This document shows positions 1 through 7,534 of a stretch of DNA of 48,033 nt, in pieces. The notes under the pieces were generated by a model. The model did not search any database and was not told the DNA's origin. It worked only from the letters and a program-made list of their open reading frames with translations. Made by a program: the position numbers and the translations under genes. Every line of letters begins with the position of its first letter. Position 1 is the first letter of the stretch. Source of the stretch: Sphingomonas bacterium (GTDB taxonomy: Bacteria > Pseudomonadota > Alphaproteobacteria > Sphingomonadales > Sphingomonadaceae). Where the stretch lies: assembly GCA_030149245.1 (NCBI GenBank), contig JASBRX010000037.1, forward strand, positions 1 through 48,033. The letters run 5' to 3'.

Positions 1-755
1 GGTCCTCGTCGGTGGCGTCGCCCTGCAGCACGAGGATGTCGGAGGGCAACTCGGCCGCCAGCGCCACGCAGCGCTCGGCACTTTCCTCCACCACCTTGAT
101 GTGAAATGAGCGCGGTGATATTGTCGCCCTTGAAGCCCGAAATCGGGATCGCGGTGAAGTTGGTGATACCGATCTCGCTGGCAAAGGCCCGATAGGCGAG
201 CGTGATGCGATCGAACACCGCCTTGTCGTATCCGACGAGGTCCATCTTGTTCACCGCGAGCACAATGTGCCGGATGCCGAGCAGGTGCGCGAGGAAGCTG
301 TGGCGGCGCGTCTGCGTCAGCACACCCTTGCGCGCGTCGATCAGGATGACGGCAAGGTCGGCGGTCGAGGCACCGGTGACCATGTTGCGCGTATATTGCT
401 CATGCCCCGGCGTGTCGGCGACGATGAACTTGCGCTTTTCGGTCGCGAAAAAGCGATAGGCGACGTCGATCGTGATCCCCTGCTCGCGCTCGGCGGCGAG
501 GCCGTCGACGAGTAGCGCGAAGTCGATCTCCTGCCCTTGCGTCCCCACCCGCTTCGAGTCGGCTTCGAGCGCGGCGAGCTGATCCTCGAAGATCATCTTC
601 GAATCATAGAGCAGCCGCCCGATCAGCGTCGATTTGCCGTCATCCACCGAGCCACAGGTGATGAAGCGCAGCAGCGATTTCGACTGATGCTGTTCGAGAT
701 AGGCGGAAATGTCGGACGCGATGAGGGCGTCGGGGCGGTAGGAGGAGTCGGTCAT
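1..755 (-). CDS. cysN: Sulfate adenylyltransferase subunit 1 (CysN), GTPase part only; homology ends near 111
   Basis: CysN is the GTPase partner of CysD; GTP hydrolysis drives formation of adenosine 5'-phosphosulfate from ATP and sulfate. Translating down from the ATG at 755 gives a clean G domain: P-loop GSVDDGKST (residues 35-43), switch/G3 motif DTPGHEQY and G4 motif NKMD, ending in the family sequence [12 protein letters not shown] at residue 215 (position 111). CysN normally continues with about 200 or more residues of beta-barrel domains, sometimes fused to an APS kinase (CysC). Here the next bases no longer match the family. The frame stays open to the window edge, but it reads Gly/Arg-rich nonsense over a TrkA-like sequence in the next frame. 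The gene follows cysD on the same strand after a 124-bp gap holding a palindromic repeat. The identity of the G domain is certain; whether the join is biological or an assembly error is unknown. Confidence 0.85.
   Translation of the reverse strand, partial: MTDSSYRPDALIASDISAYLEQHQSKSLLRFITCGSVDDGKSTLIGRLLYDSKMIFEDQLAALEADSKRVGTQGQEIDFALLVDGLAAEREQGITIDVAYRFFATEKRKFIVADTPGHEQYTRNMVTGASTADLAVILIDARKGVLTQTRRHSFLAHLLGIRHIVLAVNKMDLVGYDKAVFDRITLAYRAFASEIGITNFTAIPISGFKGDNITALISHQGGGGKCRALRGAGGRVALRHPRAAGRRHRRG
2..109 (-). other. TrkA-like (RCK/NAD-binding) potassium-uptake protein fragment, out of frame with cysN
   Basis: Reading the minus strand from about position 109 in the frame shifted by one from cysN gives [14 protein letters not shown] followed by [20 protein letters not shown]. 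This matches the stretch of TrkA and related RCK proteins in which the second beta strand (VKVIE) is followed by a helix (ERC..LAEELP) and the strand-loop LVLxGDATDE. TrkA binds NAD(H) and gates the TrkH/TrkG potassium channel. Only about 36 residues are visible and the reading frame leaves the window. No start codon or glycine-rich dinucleotide loop is seen. Its abrupt attachment to cysN suggests a chimeric join. Confidence 0.6.
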
Positions 756-766
756 AGATCCAATCC

Positions 767-849
767 GTCGCCCCGGCGCAGGCCGGGGCCGCTAGCGGTC
801 GTGAGGGCACGGCGTGCGGCAGGCGGCCCCGGCCGGCGCCGGGGTTGAC
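767..849. repeat. Paired palindromic GC-rich repeat between cysD and cysN
   Basis: Two inverted copies lie at about 767-792 and 823-849. The first contains ccccggc-gcag-gccgggg and the second ccccggc-cggc-gccgggg, so each copy is itself a hairpin with a 7-bp stem, and the two also pair with one another. This looks like a dispersed REP-type element placed inside the cysDN operon. It may form a stable RNA structure between the two cistrons. Confidence 0.6.
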
Positions 850-879
850 CCGGCGTCACGCTTCGCATGACGTGGCGGG

Positions 880-1776
880 TCAAAAATACCCCTCCTGTTT
901 CTTCTTCTCCATGCTCGCCGCCTGATCATGATCGATCGCGCGCCCCTGACGCTCGGACGTCGTCGTCAGCAGCATTTCCTGAATCACTTCGTCCAGCGTG
1001 GCCGCTTCGCTCTCGACCGCGCCGGTCAACGGATAGCAGCCGAGCGTGCGGAAGCGGATCGAGCGCATCACCGGCTCCTCGCCATCCAGCGGGAAGCGGT
1101 CATCATCGACCATCAAGGTCAGCCCCCCGCGCACCACGGTCGGACGCGGCGCAGCGAAATAGAGGGGGACGATCTCGATCCCCTCGGCGCGGATATACTG
1201 CCAGATATCGAGCTCGGTCCAGTTGGAGATGGGGAATACCCGCATGCTCTCCCCCTTGGCCTTGCGCGCATTGTAGAGCCGCCACAATTCGGGCCGCTGC
1301 GCCTTGGGATCCCAGCGATGGCTGGCGGAGCGGAAGCTGAACACGCGTTCCTTGGCGCGGCTCTTCTCCTCGTCGCGCCGCGCGCCGCCGAACGCCGCGT
1401 CGAAGCCATATTTGTCGAGCGCCTGTTTCAGCCCCTCGGTCTTCCACATGTCGGTGTGCAGCCCGCCATGGTCGAACGGGTTGATTCCGCGCGCCATCGC
1501 TTCGGGATTGTGGTGCACCAGCAGCTCCATCCCCGCGTCGCGCGCCGCCTTGTCGCGCAGCTCGTACATCGCGCGGAACTTCCACGTCGTATCGACGTGC
1601 AGCAGCGGAAAGGGCGGCGGCGCGGGGAAGAAGGCCTTCTTGGCCAGGTGCAGCATCACCGCGCTGTCCTTGCCCACCGAATAGAGCATCACCGGCCGCT
1701 CGGCCTCGGCAACCACTTCGCGCAGAATGTGGATGCTCTCGGCCTCCAGCCGGGCAAGATGTGTCAGGGAATTCAT
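880..1776 (-). CDS. cysD: Sulfate adenylyltransferase subunit 2 (CysD)
   Basis: CysD transfers AMP from ATP to sulfate, giving adenosine 5'-phosphosulfate, the first step of assimilatory sulfate reduction. The 298-residue protein has the usual length of about 300. It carries the ATP-pyrophosphatase loop YSVGKDS (residues 32-38), the following helix [10 protein letters not shown], the [10 protein letters not shown] strand, the [15 protein letters not shown] basic motif, and the family C-terminus ending in EKKKQEGYF. The start is the ATG at 1776. cysN follows on the same strand. The gene is transcribed away from ugd, so the 1777-1949 gap holds both promoters. Nothing suggests damage to this gene. 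Confidence 0.97.
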   Translation of the reverse strand: MNSLTHLARLEAESIHILREVVAEAERPVMLYSVGKDSAVMLHLAKKAFFPAPPPFPLLHVDTTWKFRAMYELRDKAARDAGMELLVHHNPEAMARGINPFDHGGLHTDMWKTEGLKQALDKYGFDAAFGGARRDEEKSRAKERVFSFRSASHRWDPKAQRPELWRLYNARKAKGESMRVFPISNWTELDIWQYIRAEGIEIVPLYFAAPRPTVVRGGLTLMVDDDRFPLDGEEPVMRSIRFRTLGCYPLTGAVESEAATLDEVIQEMLLTTTSERQGRAIDHDQAASMEKKKQEGYF

Positions 1777-1949
1777 AGCCGGTCATCTATGGACCATGCC
1801 CGCGCGCTGCGATCTAGTATTTGTTTAGACCGCCCCAAGCCGGATGCGCGCCCTTGAGCCCTGCCCCGCAAACGCCATTTTTGGGTCGCATGGCGCGCTC
1901 CGGCTGTGCATAGGGCGGCGAGACAGCCGCGACGAAAGGGACTTCCAGC
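1777..1949. promoter_or_regulatory. Divergent intergenic region between cysD and ugd
   Basis: This 173-bp gap must contain the start signals for cysD (leftward) and ugd (rightward). A purine-rich stretch (aaaggga, about 1936-1942) lies before the GTG start of ugd and can serve as its ribosome binding site. An AT-rich patch around 1815-1830 (tagtatttgtttag) is the best candidate for the cysD core promoter. I see no recognisable operator or riboswitch. Confidence 0.4.
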
Positions 1950-3263
1950 GTGCGTATTGCGATGATCGGCACGGGCTATGTCGGCCTGGTTTCCGGGGCG
2001 TGCTTCTCAGACTTTGGCCATGATGTCGTGTGCGTCGACAAGGACGCGCGCAAGATCGAGCTGCTGCACCAGAATGTGATGCCGATCTATGAGCCGGGGC
2101 TGGCCGAACTGGTCGCGTCGAACGTCAAGGCGGGCCGCCTGTCCTTCACCACCGACCTCGCTGAAGGGGTCAAGGGCGCGGACGCGGTGTTCATCGCGGT
2201 CGGCACGCCCAGCCGGCGCGGCGACGGCCATGCCGACCTGTCCTATGTCTTTGCCGCAGCAGAAGAGATCGTCGCGGCGGTCGAGGGTCCGACCGTGATC
2301 GTCACCAAATCGACCGTCCCCGTCGGCACCGGCGACGAGGTCGAGCGCATCGTCGCGCGCATCGCCCCCGACAAGGGCATCACGGTCGTCTCCAACCCCG
2401 AATTCCTGCGCGAAGGCGCAGCGATCAGCGACTTCAAGCGCCCCGACCGTGTCGTCGTGGGCAGCGAGGATGAAGGCGCGAGCCAGGTGATGCGCGACAT
2501 CTACCGCCCGCTCTCGCTCAACCAGTCCGCCCCGGTCATGTTCACCGGCCGCCGCACCGCCGAGCTGATCAAATATGCCGCCAACGCGTTCCTTGCGGTC
2601 AAGATCACCTTCATCAACGAGATCGCGGATCTGTGCGAACAGGTCGGCGCGGATGTGCAGGAAGTGTCGCGCGGCATCGGCATGGACAACCGCATCGGAC
2701 GCAAATTCCTGAATGCCGGACCCGGCTATGGCGGGTCGTGCTTCCCCAAGGACACGCTGGCGCTGCTCAAGACCGCTGACGACCACGAAACGCCGCTGCG
2801 CATCGTCGAGGCGACGGTGCAGGTCAACGACAGCCGCAAGCGCGCGATGGGGCGCAAGGTGATCAAGGCGATGGGCGGCGAGGTGCGCGGCAAGACCGTC
2901 GCGATCCTGGGCCTGACGTTCAAGCCCAACACCGACGATATGCGCGACGCCCCCAGCCTGGCGGTGATCCAGACGCTGCAGGATGCCGGCGCGATCGTCC
3001 GCGCCTATGACCCCGAAGGCGTCGAACAGGCGCGCCCGCTGGTCAAGAATGTCGAATTCTGCCCCAGCCCCTATGTGGCCGCCGAGGGTGCCGACGCGCT
3101 GGTGATCGTCACCGAATGGGATGAGTTCCGCGCGCTGGATCTGGGCCGGATGAAAAAGCTGCTCAGCACGCCGCTGCTGGTCGATCTGCGCAATATCTAT
3201 CCCGCCGAAGAGGTGCAGCGCGCCGGTCTGAAGCTGGTCGGCGTGGGTAAGAAGGTGGACTAG
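1950..3263 (+). CDS. ugd: UDP-glucose 6-dehydrogenase
   Basis: The enzyme oxidises UDP-glucose twice with NAD+ to give UDP-glucuronate, a precursor for acidic polysaccharides. At 437 residues it has the normal length. The N-terminus holds the dinucleotide-binding motif GTGYVG (residues 7-12). The middle domain has the family sequence KYAANAFLAVKITFINEIA. The active-site GYGGSCFPKD places the catalytic cysteine at residue 264. The C-terminal UDP-binding domain has GLTFKPNTDDMRDAPS. Translation starts at a GTG; the next residues RIAMIGTGYVG fit the family start. It stands alone on the plus strand and converges on the phosphatase gene across a palindromic repeat. It is one of three nucleotide-sugar dehydrogenases in this window. 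Confidence 0.97.
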   Translation: MRIAMIGTGYVGLVSGACFSDFGHDVVCVDKDARKIELLHQNVMPIYEPGLAELVASNVKAGRLSFTTDLAEGVKGADAVFIAVGTPSRRGDGHADLSYVFAAAEEIVAAVEGPTVIVTKSTVPVGTGDEVERIVARIAPDKGITVVSNPEFLREGAAISDFKRPDRVVVGSEDEGASQVMRDIYRPLSLNQSAPVMFTGRRTAELIKYAANAFLAVKITFINEIADLCEQVGADVQEVSRGIGMDNRIGRKFLNAGPGYGGSCFPKDTLALLKTADDHETPLRIVEATVQVNDSRKRAMGRKVIKAMGGEVRGKTVAILGLTFKPNTDDMRDAPSLAVIQTLQDAGAIVRAYDPEGVEQARPLVKNVEFCPSPYVAAEGADALVIVTEWDEFRALDLGRMKKLLSTPLLVDLRNIYPAEEVQRAGLKLVGVGKKVD

Positions 3264-3282
3264 GTCGCCTGCCACAATTTCG

Positions 3283-3433
3283 CTCCCCTCCCTGAAAGGG
3301 AGGGGTCGGGGGTGGGTGCGCGCGTCTGCGCGCTCAAAAGACTCTCATCCGCATCACAAAAAAGCGGCAGGCGAGGCATCGAGCCTCGCCTGCCGCTAAA
3401 CCCACCCCCAGCCCCTCCCTTTCAGGGAGGGGA
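3283..3433. repeat. Large inverted repeat with nested hairpin between convergent genes
   Basis: Arms of 34-35 bp (3283-3317 and 3400-3433) are near-perfect inverse copies. Each arm is itself a hairpin, cccctccct-gaa-agggagggg. A third perfect hairpin lies between them: a 14-bp stem, 3364-3377 with 3383-3396, and loop atcga. The element sits between the stop codons of ugd and the phosphatase and probably ends transcription from both sides. It resembles dispersed palindromes common in sphingomonad and Caulobacter genomes. Confidence 0.75.
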
Positions 3434-3458
3434 ACTGCCGGGCGACGCCAACTAAGCG

Positions 3459-4271
3459 CTACCCCCGCTCCCCCTCAGTCGCGAGATACCAGCGCTCGCC
3501 CCCCTCCAGCGCCAGCGCGGTCAGCCGCCCGGTCGCATAAGCCCCGGTATCGATCCCGATGCGATTGGACAGTTCCTCGACCTGCGCGGCGATCGAATGG
3601 CCGTGCACCACGGTCGCGCCGAAGCCGCCCTCGAAATTGAGGAACTGCTCGCGGATCCAGCGCAAATCCTCGGGCTTTTGCCGGTCGATCGGAACGTGCG
3701 GCTTCACCCCGGCATGGACGAAGCAATAATCGCCGATCCGCACCATGTCGGTCATCTTGTGCAGGAAGTCGATGTGGTGCGACGGCACGCGCGGTAGGAA
3801 ATCCTCGACCAGCTCGTCGGCGAGGCCGCGGTCGATCAACTCGATCGGCGTGCCATAGCTCAGCAGCGTCTCTTCCCCGCCGATGCGCAGCCAGAAGCGC
3901 ATCGTCTCCAGATTGCCACCCAATGCCTTGAGGAACACCTCCTCATGATTGCCGAGCAGGAAATCGACTTTCCGATCGCCGAAATCGGCGGTCGCCAGCA
4001 GTTCCACCACCGATGCCGAATCGGGGCCGCGATCGACCAGATCGCCAAGGAAGATGATCCGCGTCTGCGAGTTCCCACGCGCCGCGTCGTCGGCGTCGAT
4101 GCGCGCGAGCAGATCGGTCAGCAAATCGAACCGGCCATGAATATCGCCGATCGCATAGACGCGCTCGCCATCGGGCAGCACCGCAGACGCGGCCTGCGTC
4201 GCGGGCGACGCCCCGAACAACCCTTTTAGCTTCGACAAGACCACGCGAAATTCCCGATATCGCCCCGCCAT
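3459..4271 (-). CDS. PPP-family metallophosphoesterase / serine-threonine protein phosphatase
   Basis: A two-metal phosphoesterase of the PPP type. The diagnostic motifs are in order: GDIHGR (residues 42-47), GDLVDRGPDS, GNHEE and, near the C-terminus, VHGHS. These supply the Asp, His and Asn ligands of the two metals. At about 270 residues it matches bacterial phosphatases such as PrpA or ApaH-like enzymes. The substrate (phosphoprotein or dinucleoside polyphosphate) cannot be told from sequence. I chose the ATG at 4271 (MAGRYREF) over an ATG eight codons upstream because it leaves a normal spacer to the divergent acyltransferase remnant. Its place beside ugd, in a locus with a Wzc-type tyrosine kinase but no low-molecular-weight tyrosine phosphatase, is notable. 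Confidence 0.85.
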   Translation of the reverse strand: MAGRYREFRVVLSKLKGLFGASPATQAASAVLPDGERVYAIGDIHGRFDLLTDLLARIDADDAARGNSQTRIIFLGDLVDRGPDSASVVELLATADFGDRKVDFLLGNHEEVFLKALGGNLETMRFWLRIGGEETLLSYGTPIELIDRGLADELVEDFLPRVPSHHIDFLHKMTDMVRIGDYCFVHAGVKPHVPIDRQKPEDLRWIREQFLNFEGGFGATVVHGHSIAAQVEELSNRIGIDTGAYATGRLTALALEGGERWYLATEGERG

Positions 4272-4355
4272 AGGCGCTTTGCCGCGGTGCCGCAATTACA
4301 GAGCCGCTGCTTGACGAGGCCGATGAAAAGGCCAAGGTCCGCCGCAGGGGGACAT

Positions 4356-5106
4356 ATGACGAGAACCGGATTGACTGCGGAGGCGCGGCACGGACGCGCT
4401 GCGACACTGCCAGCGTTGCAATATTTCCGGGCGGTCGCGGCGATTCTGGTCGTCCTCTATCACGCCGCTTGTGTGTTCGGACCGGGCGGCTACCAGCCGG
4501 TACAGAGCTGGGAAGCCATGTTCCTGTTCGGCCATGCCGGGGTTGAGCTCTTCTTTGCGCTCAGCGGCTTTATCATCTGCTGGATCCATTACGATCGGAT
4601 CGGCGCGGTGGGCGAAGTGCCGAGCTATATCCGCAAGCGGCTGGTGCGCATCTATCCCCCGGTTGCGCTGGTGGTGATCGCCTGGGCGGCGCTCAGCTTT
4701 GCTGCGGGCATGCCGATGCGGCCGATCGAATATCTGGTGCCCTGACGCTGATCCCGTTCGATTTCGCCTATGCGCCCCCTGCGCTATGGACGCTGACGCA
4801 TGAAATGGCGTTTTACGCGCTGTTCCTGCTCGCCTTTATCCGCCGCTGGCTGTTCATCGCCGCGCTGCTGGCCTGGGGCGTGGTCGGCTATGCGCTGGTG
4901 ATGGTTCCGGGGCGCAGCGCGTGCTCGGGCGGTTGATCGGCAGCGTTGGCCTGGCCGGGCCGGAAACGCGCGTGATGGCGGTGGCGCTGATCGTCGGCAG
5001 CGGCGTGGTGCTGGGCGTGCTAGTGTACCAGTTCGTCGAGCGACCGCTGTTGCGCTGGATCAATATCAAGCTGGATGCGCGGGCGCGACGCACGGCCGCT
5101 GCCTGA
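4356..5106 (+). pseudogene. Broken acyltransferase family 3 (polysaccharide O-acetyltransferase)
   Basis: The start is good: ATG at 4356 after a purine-rich site (caggggga). The first segment (4356-4745) has the family sequence LQYFRAVAAILVVLYHA, followed by GHAGVELFFALSGFII and IRKRLVRIYPP, then stops at TGA 4743. The protein resumes in the next frame from 4742 (LTLIPFDFAYAPPALWTLTHE, the conserved WTLxxE region) and stops at TGA 4934. It resumes a third time from about 4909 in the remaining frame to the stop at 5104-5106 with the C-terminal VYQFVERPLLR. The segments sum to about 250 residues against about 350 usual, and the SYxLYLxH membrane region is missing. Two frame breaks and an internal loss argue for a decayed gene rather than a single sequencing error. 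It would have O-acetylated the polysaccharide. Confidence 0.8.
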
Positions 5107-5224
5107 CGCGGACCAAGCACGTGCAAAAAGCGGAAAATCCGCGTGCATCGCAGCAATCTTGTGACTATTGCCGGTCGCGGCCCTGTCCCGCCGCACCCCG
5201 CGGCCGCCCGCGTCGAGAAACGGA

Positions 5225-6004
5225 ATGATTGGCAAGCTGCTTCGCGACTTTTTCGGGATTATCCGCGTAGCCGGGCCTGCGCGCGCGCTGCAATGGGCGG
5301 GCGCCGTCGCGGTGACGATGCCCGCCGCGCTCAAGACGCGCAACCTGCTCGCCGCCGACAAGGCGATGGGCGAAGGTCCGTTCGTGGCGCGGCACGGTGC
5401 GGCGAAAGCGAAGCTGGTGGGCGAGCAGGCATTCAGCGGCCTGCGCGAAATCTGGGTCCGCGAAGTCTATTCGCGCGATGGGTTCCTGAAGATCCCGGAC
5501 CATGGCCTGGTCGTCGATCTAGGCGCCAATATGGGCAATTTCACCGCCATGGCGCTGGCCAGCAATCCGACGGCGCGCGTGATCGCGGTCGAGCCCGGCG
5601 CGCGCAACGTCGCCAAATTTCACGCGACGATGGCCGCCAATGGCTTTGCCGACCGCGCCACCCTGTGCCGCGCGTTCGTGGGCATCTTCAGCCCGCAGCA
5701 GATCAGCGACGTCGCGACCGACCCCAGCTACACCGATGCCGAACGGCTGTCGGAGCCCGATTTCATCGCGCGCTATGGCATCGACCGCATCGCATTCCTG
5801 AAATGCGATATCGAGGGCAGCGAATATTTTCTGCTCGATCCGCAAAGCCGGTTGCTCGACATGGCCGACCGGATCGGGATCGAGGTTCACGCATTCGGCG
5901 GTGACGTAAAGGCGTTCCTCGCCGAGCTGGAACGCCGCGGCTTCACGCTTGATACCGTGATCTGGGACGGCGCGGATTGCATCGCGCTGGCGTCGCGACA
6001 CTGA
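5225..6004 (+). CDS. FkbM family SAM-dependent methyltransferase (copy 1)
   Basis: FkbM enzymes O-methylate sugars or other hydroxyls using S-adenosylmethionine. The SAM-binding motif I is VVDLGANMGNFTAMAL (about residues 97-112), followed by the acidic strand-end RVIAVEPGARN and the family motif FLKCDIEGSEYFLL. About 259 residues from the ATG at 5225 (MIGKLLRDF); upstream in-frame codons to 5168 look non-coding, and the start has a gagaaacgg purine stretch before it. The stop overlaps the start of the polymerase gene (TGATG). Its acceptor is unknown; the context points to the polysaccharide repeat unit or its lipid-linked precursor. Confidence 0.85.
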   Translation: MIGKLLRDFFGIIRVAGPARALQWAGAVAVTMPAALKTRNLLAADKAMGEGPFVARHGAAKAKLVGEQAFSGLREIWVREVYSRDGFLKIPDHGLVVDLGANMGNFTAMALASNPTARVIAVEPGARNVAKFHATMAANGFADRATLCRAFVGIFSPQQISDVATDPSYTDAERLSEPDFIARYGIDRIAFLKCDIEGSEYFLLDPQSRLLDMADRIGIEVHAFGGDVKAFLAELERRGFTLDTVIWDGADCIALASRH

Positions 6005-7530
6005 TGGCGGTCGGCGCACCGCGCTGGACAGTGCCGCAGGCGCGGACCCGTCTCGCCCCTGCGACACCGGCGGGCGGGGCGCACGAAGACGCGATGGCCG
6101 GCCTGATGCCGACGATGCAGGAAGTGGCCGGCACCTTCGCGCTGCTGATCTTCTATGGCATCGCGATCGCCTATGGCGGCGTCGCCAGCACCTTTGCCAA
6201 CTATGCAGGCCCGGTGCTGCTGTCGCTCGTGGTCGGCTGGGCGATCTATCGCATGGTGCTGACCAATCGCCACACCTTGTGGTCGCCGTTGCTGTGGTAC
6301 CGGATCGGCGTGGTCGGATATCTCGGCATCGGGTCGCTGATCACGCTGTTCCTGAACGACGAGACGCGGGCGATGCTCGCGACCTTTTTCGATTTTTACC
6401 CGCGCGACGTGCTCAAATTCAACATCGTCGTGGCGATGTTCCATGGATGTTTGCTGGTGTTCGTGGCCGGCATCGTCGGCCCGCTCCGCACGCGCAGCCT
6501 CGGCCGTCAGACGCTGAAGTTCATTTCGCCCTGCAACCTGAGCACCGAGACGATCGGCTTCACCTTTTTGGGTGTAGGCACCGCGATCAACTATCTGTTG
6601 ATCTACCCGGTCGCGCTAGAAATAATCCAACTCACCCTTCCCAATTTTATCATCCAGCTGGGTCAGTTCGCCTATGTCGGCTATTTCCTGGTCGGCTATT
6701 GGGCATTGCAGAATGACCGCCGCCGCTGGTTCTGGCTGGTGTTCGCGCTGACCGTGGTCGATTCGATCGTCGGGATCGTTCAGCTCAGCAAATATGCCGC
6801 GATGTTCCCGGCGCTGATGCTTCCGCTCGCCTATCTCTATCACAAGGTGACGTTCCGGCGGCTCATGCTGATCGTGGGCATTCTGGTGCCTTATTATTTC
6901 GTGGTGGCCGACATTGTGACCGAGGCACGCGGGCTGGTGACGCGCAGCGAAACCGGCCGCGCGGTGCTGTCGGAAACGATTCAGGTGCTGAACGCACGCG
7001 CCGCGGGCGTCGAGCAGACCCGGCCCAACGAACCCGATTTCCAGATCGGTTGGGCACGCCTGAGCTATGTCAACGCCGGATCGTTCGCGATCAGCCTGTA
7101 TGATCAGGGCATTCCCGGCGACACGTTGCGCGACATCTTCATCGTGTGGATTCCGCGCATCGTCTATCCGGACAAGCCGATCATCACCGATATCGGGCGC
7201 GACTTCACCTTTCGCGCCAACGGCAACTACAATTCATCGACCAGCCCAAGCATCCCGGCGGAGGGATATTGGACGTTCGGCTGGCTGGGGGTCGGACTGT
7301 TCGCGGCTTTGTGCGCGCCGGTCCTTGCGCTGTGGTCGATCTACAATGTCGTCGCGCTGCAACGCGAGTCCTGGCATTTGCTGCTGGTGGTTGCGCTCGG
7401 CCTGCGCACCGGATCGCGCATCGACGGCATGCTGGTGCCCGATATCGTGGGGCCGATCAGCGCGGCGGTGGTGCTGCACCTGTTGCTCTATTTCGCCAAC
7501 CGGCTGCTGCCGCCGCGGACGGACGCCTGA
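6004..7530 (+). CDS. Multi-pass membrane protein, probable Wzy-like oligosaccharide repeat-unit polymerase
   Basis: About 508 residues with many hydrophobic segments spread along the chain (for example TFALLIFYGIAIAYGG, VLLSLVVGWAIYR and LLWYRIGVVGYLGIG). A large hydrophilic stretch before the last helices contains RIVYPDKPIITDIG, then STSPSIPAEGYWTFGWLGVG. That pattern, a proline-rich loop followed by an aEGywxFGwlGv segment, is typical of O-antigen and exopolysaccharide polymerases, which join lipid-linked repeat units at the periplasmic face. Sequence identity in this class is always low, so the call rests on topology, this loop and context. The ATG at 6004 overlaps the previous stop. asnB follows after 4 bp. 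Confidence 0.65.
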   Translation: MAVGAPRWTVPQARTRLAPATPAGGAHEDAMAGLMPTMQEVAGTFALLIFYGIAIAYGGVASTFANYAGPVLLSLVVGWAIYRMVLTNRHTLWSPLLWYRIGVVGYLGIGSLITLFLNDETRAMLATFFDFYPRDVLKFNIVVAMFHGCLLVFVAGIVGPLRTRSLGRQTLKFISPCNLSTETIGFTFLGVGTAINYLLIYPVALEIIQLTLPNFIIQLGQFAYVGYFLVGYWALQNDRRRWFWLVFALTVVDSIVGIVQLSKYAAMFPALMLPLAYLYHKVTFRRLMLIVGILVPYYFVVADIVTEARGLVTRSETGRAVLSETIQVLNARAAGVEQTRPNEPDFQIGWARLSYVNAGSFAISLYDQGIPGDTLRDIFIVWIPRIVYPDKPIITDIGRDFTFRANGNYNSSTSPSIPAEGYWTFGWLGVGLFAALCAPVLALWSIYNVVALQRESWHLLLVVALGLRTGSRIDGMLVPDIVGPISAAVVLHLLLYFANRLLPPRTDA

Positions 7531-7534
7531 TCCG

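Noticed and set aside
5117..5145. Nested inverted repeat gcacg...cgtgc around gcgga-aaa-tccgc, considered as a terminator after the broken acyltransferase
   Set aside because: The stems are only 5 bp each and no T run follows, so support is too weak to list as a terminator.
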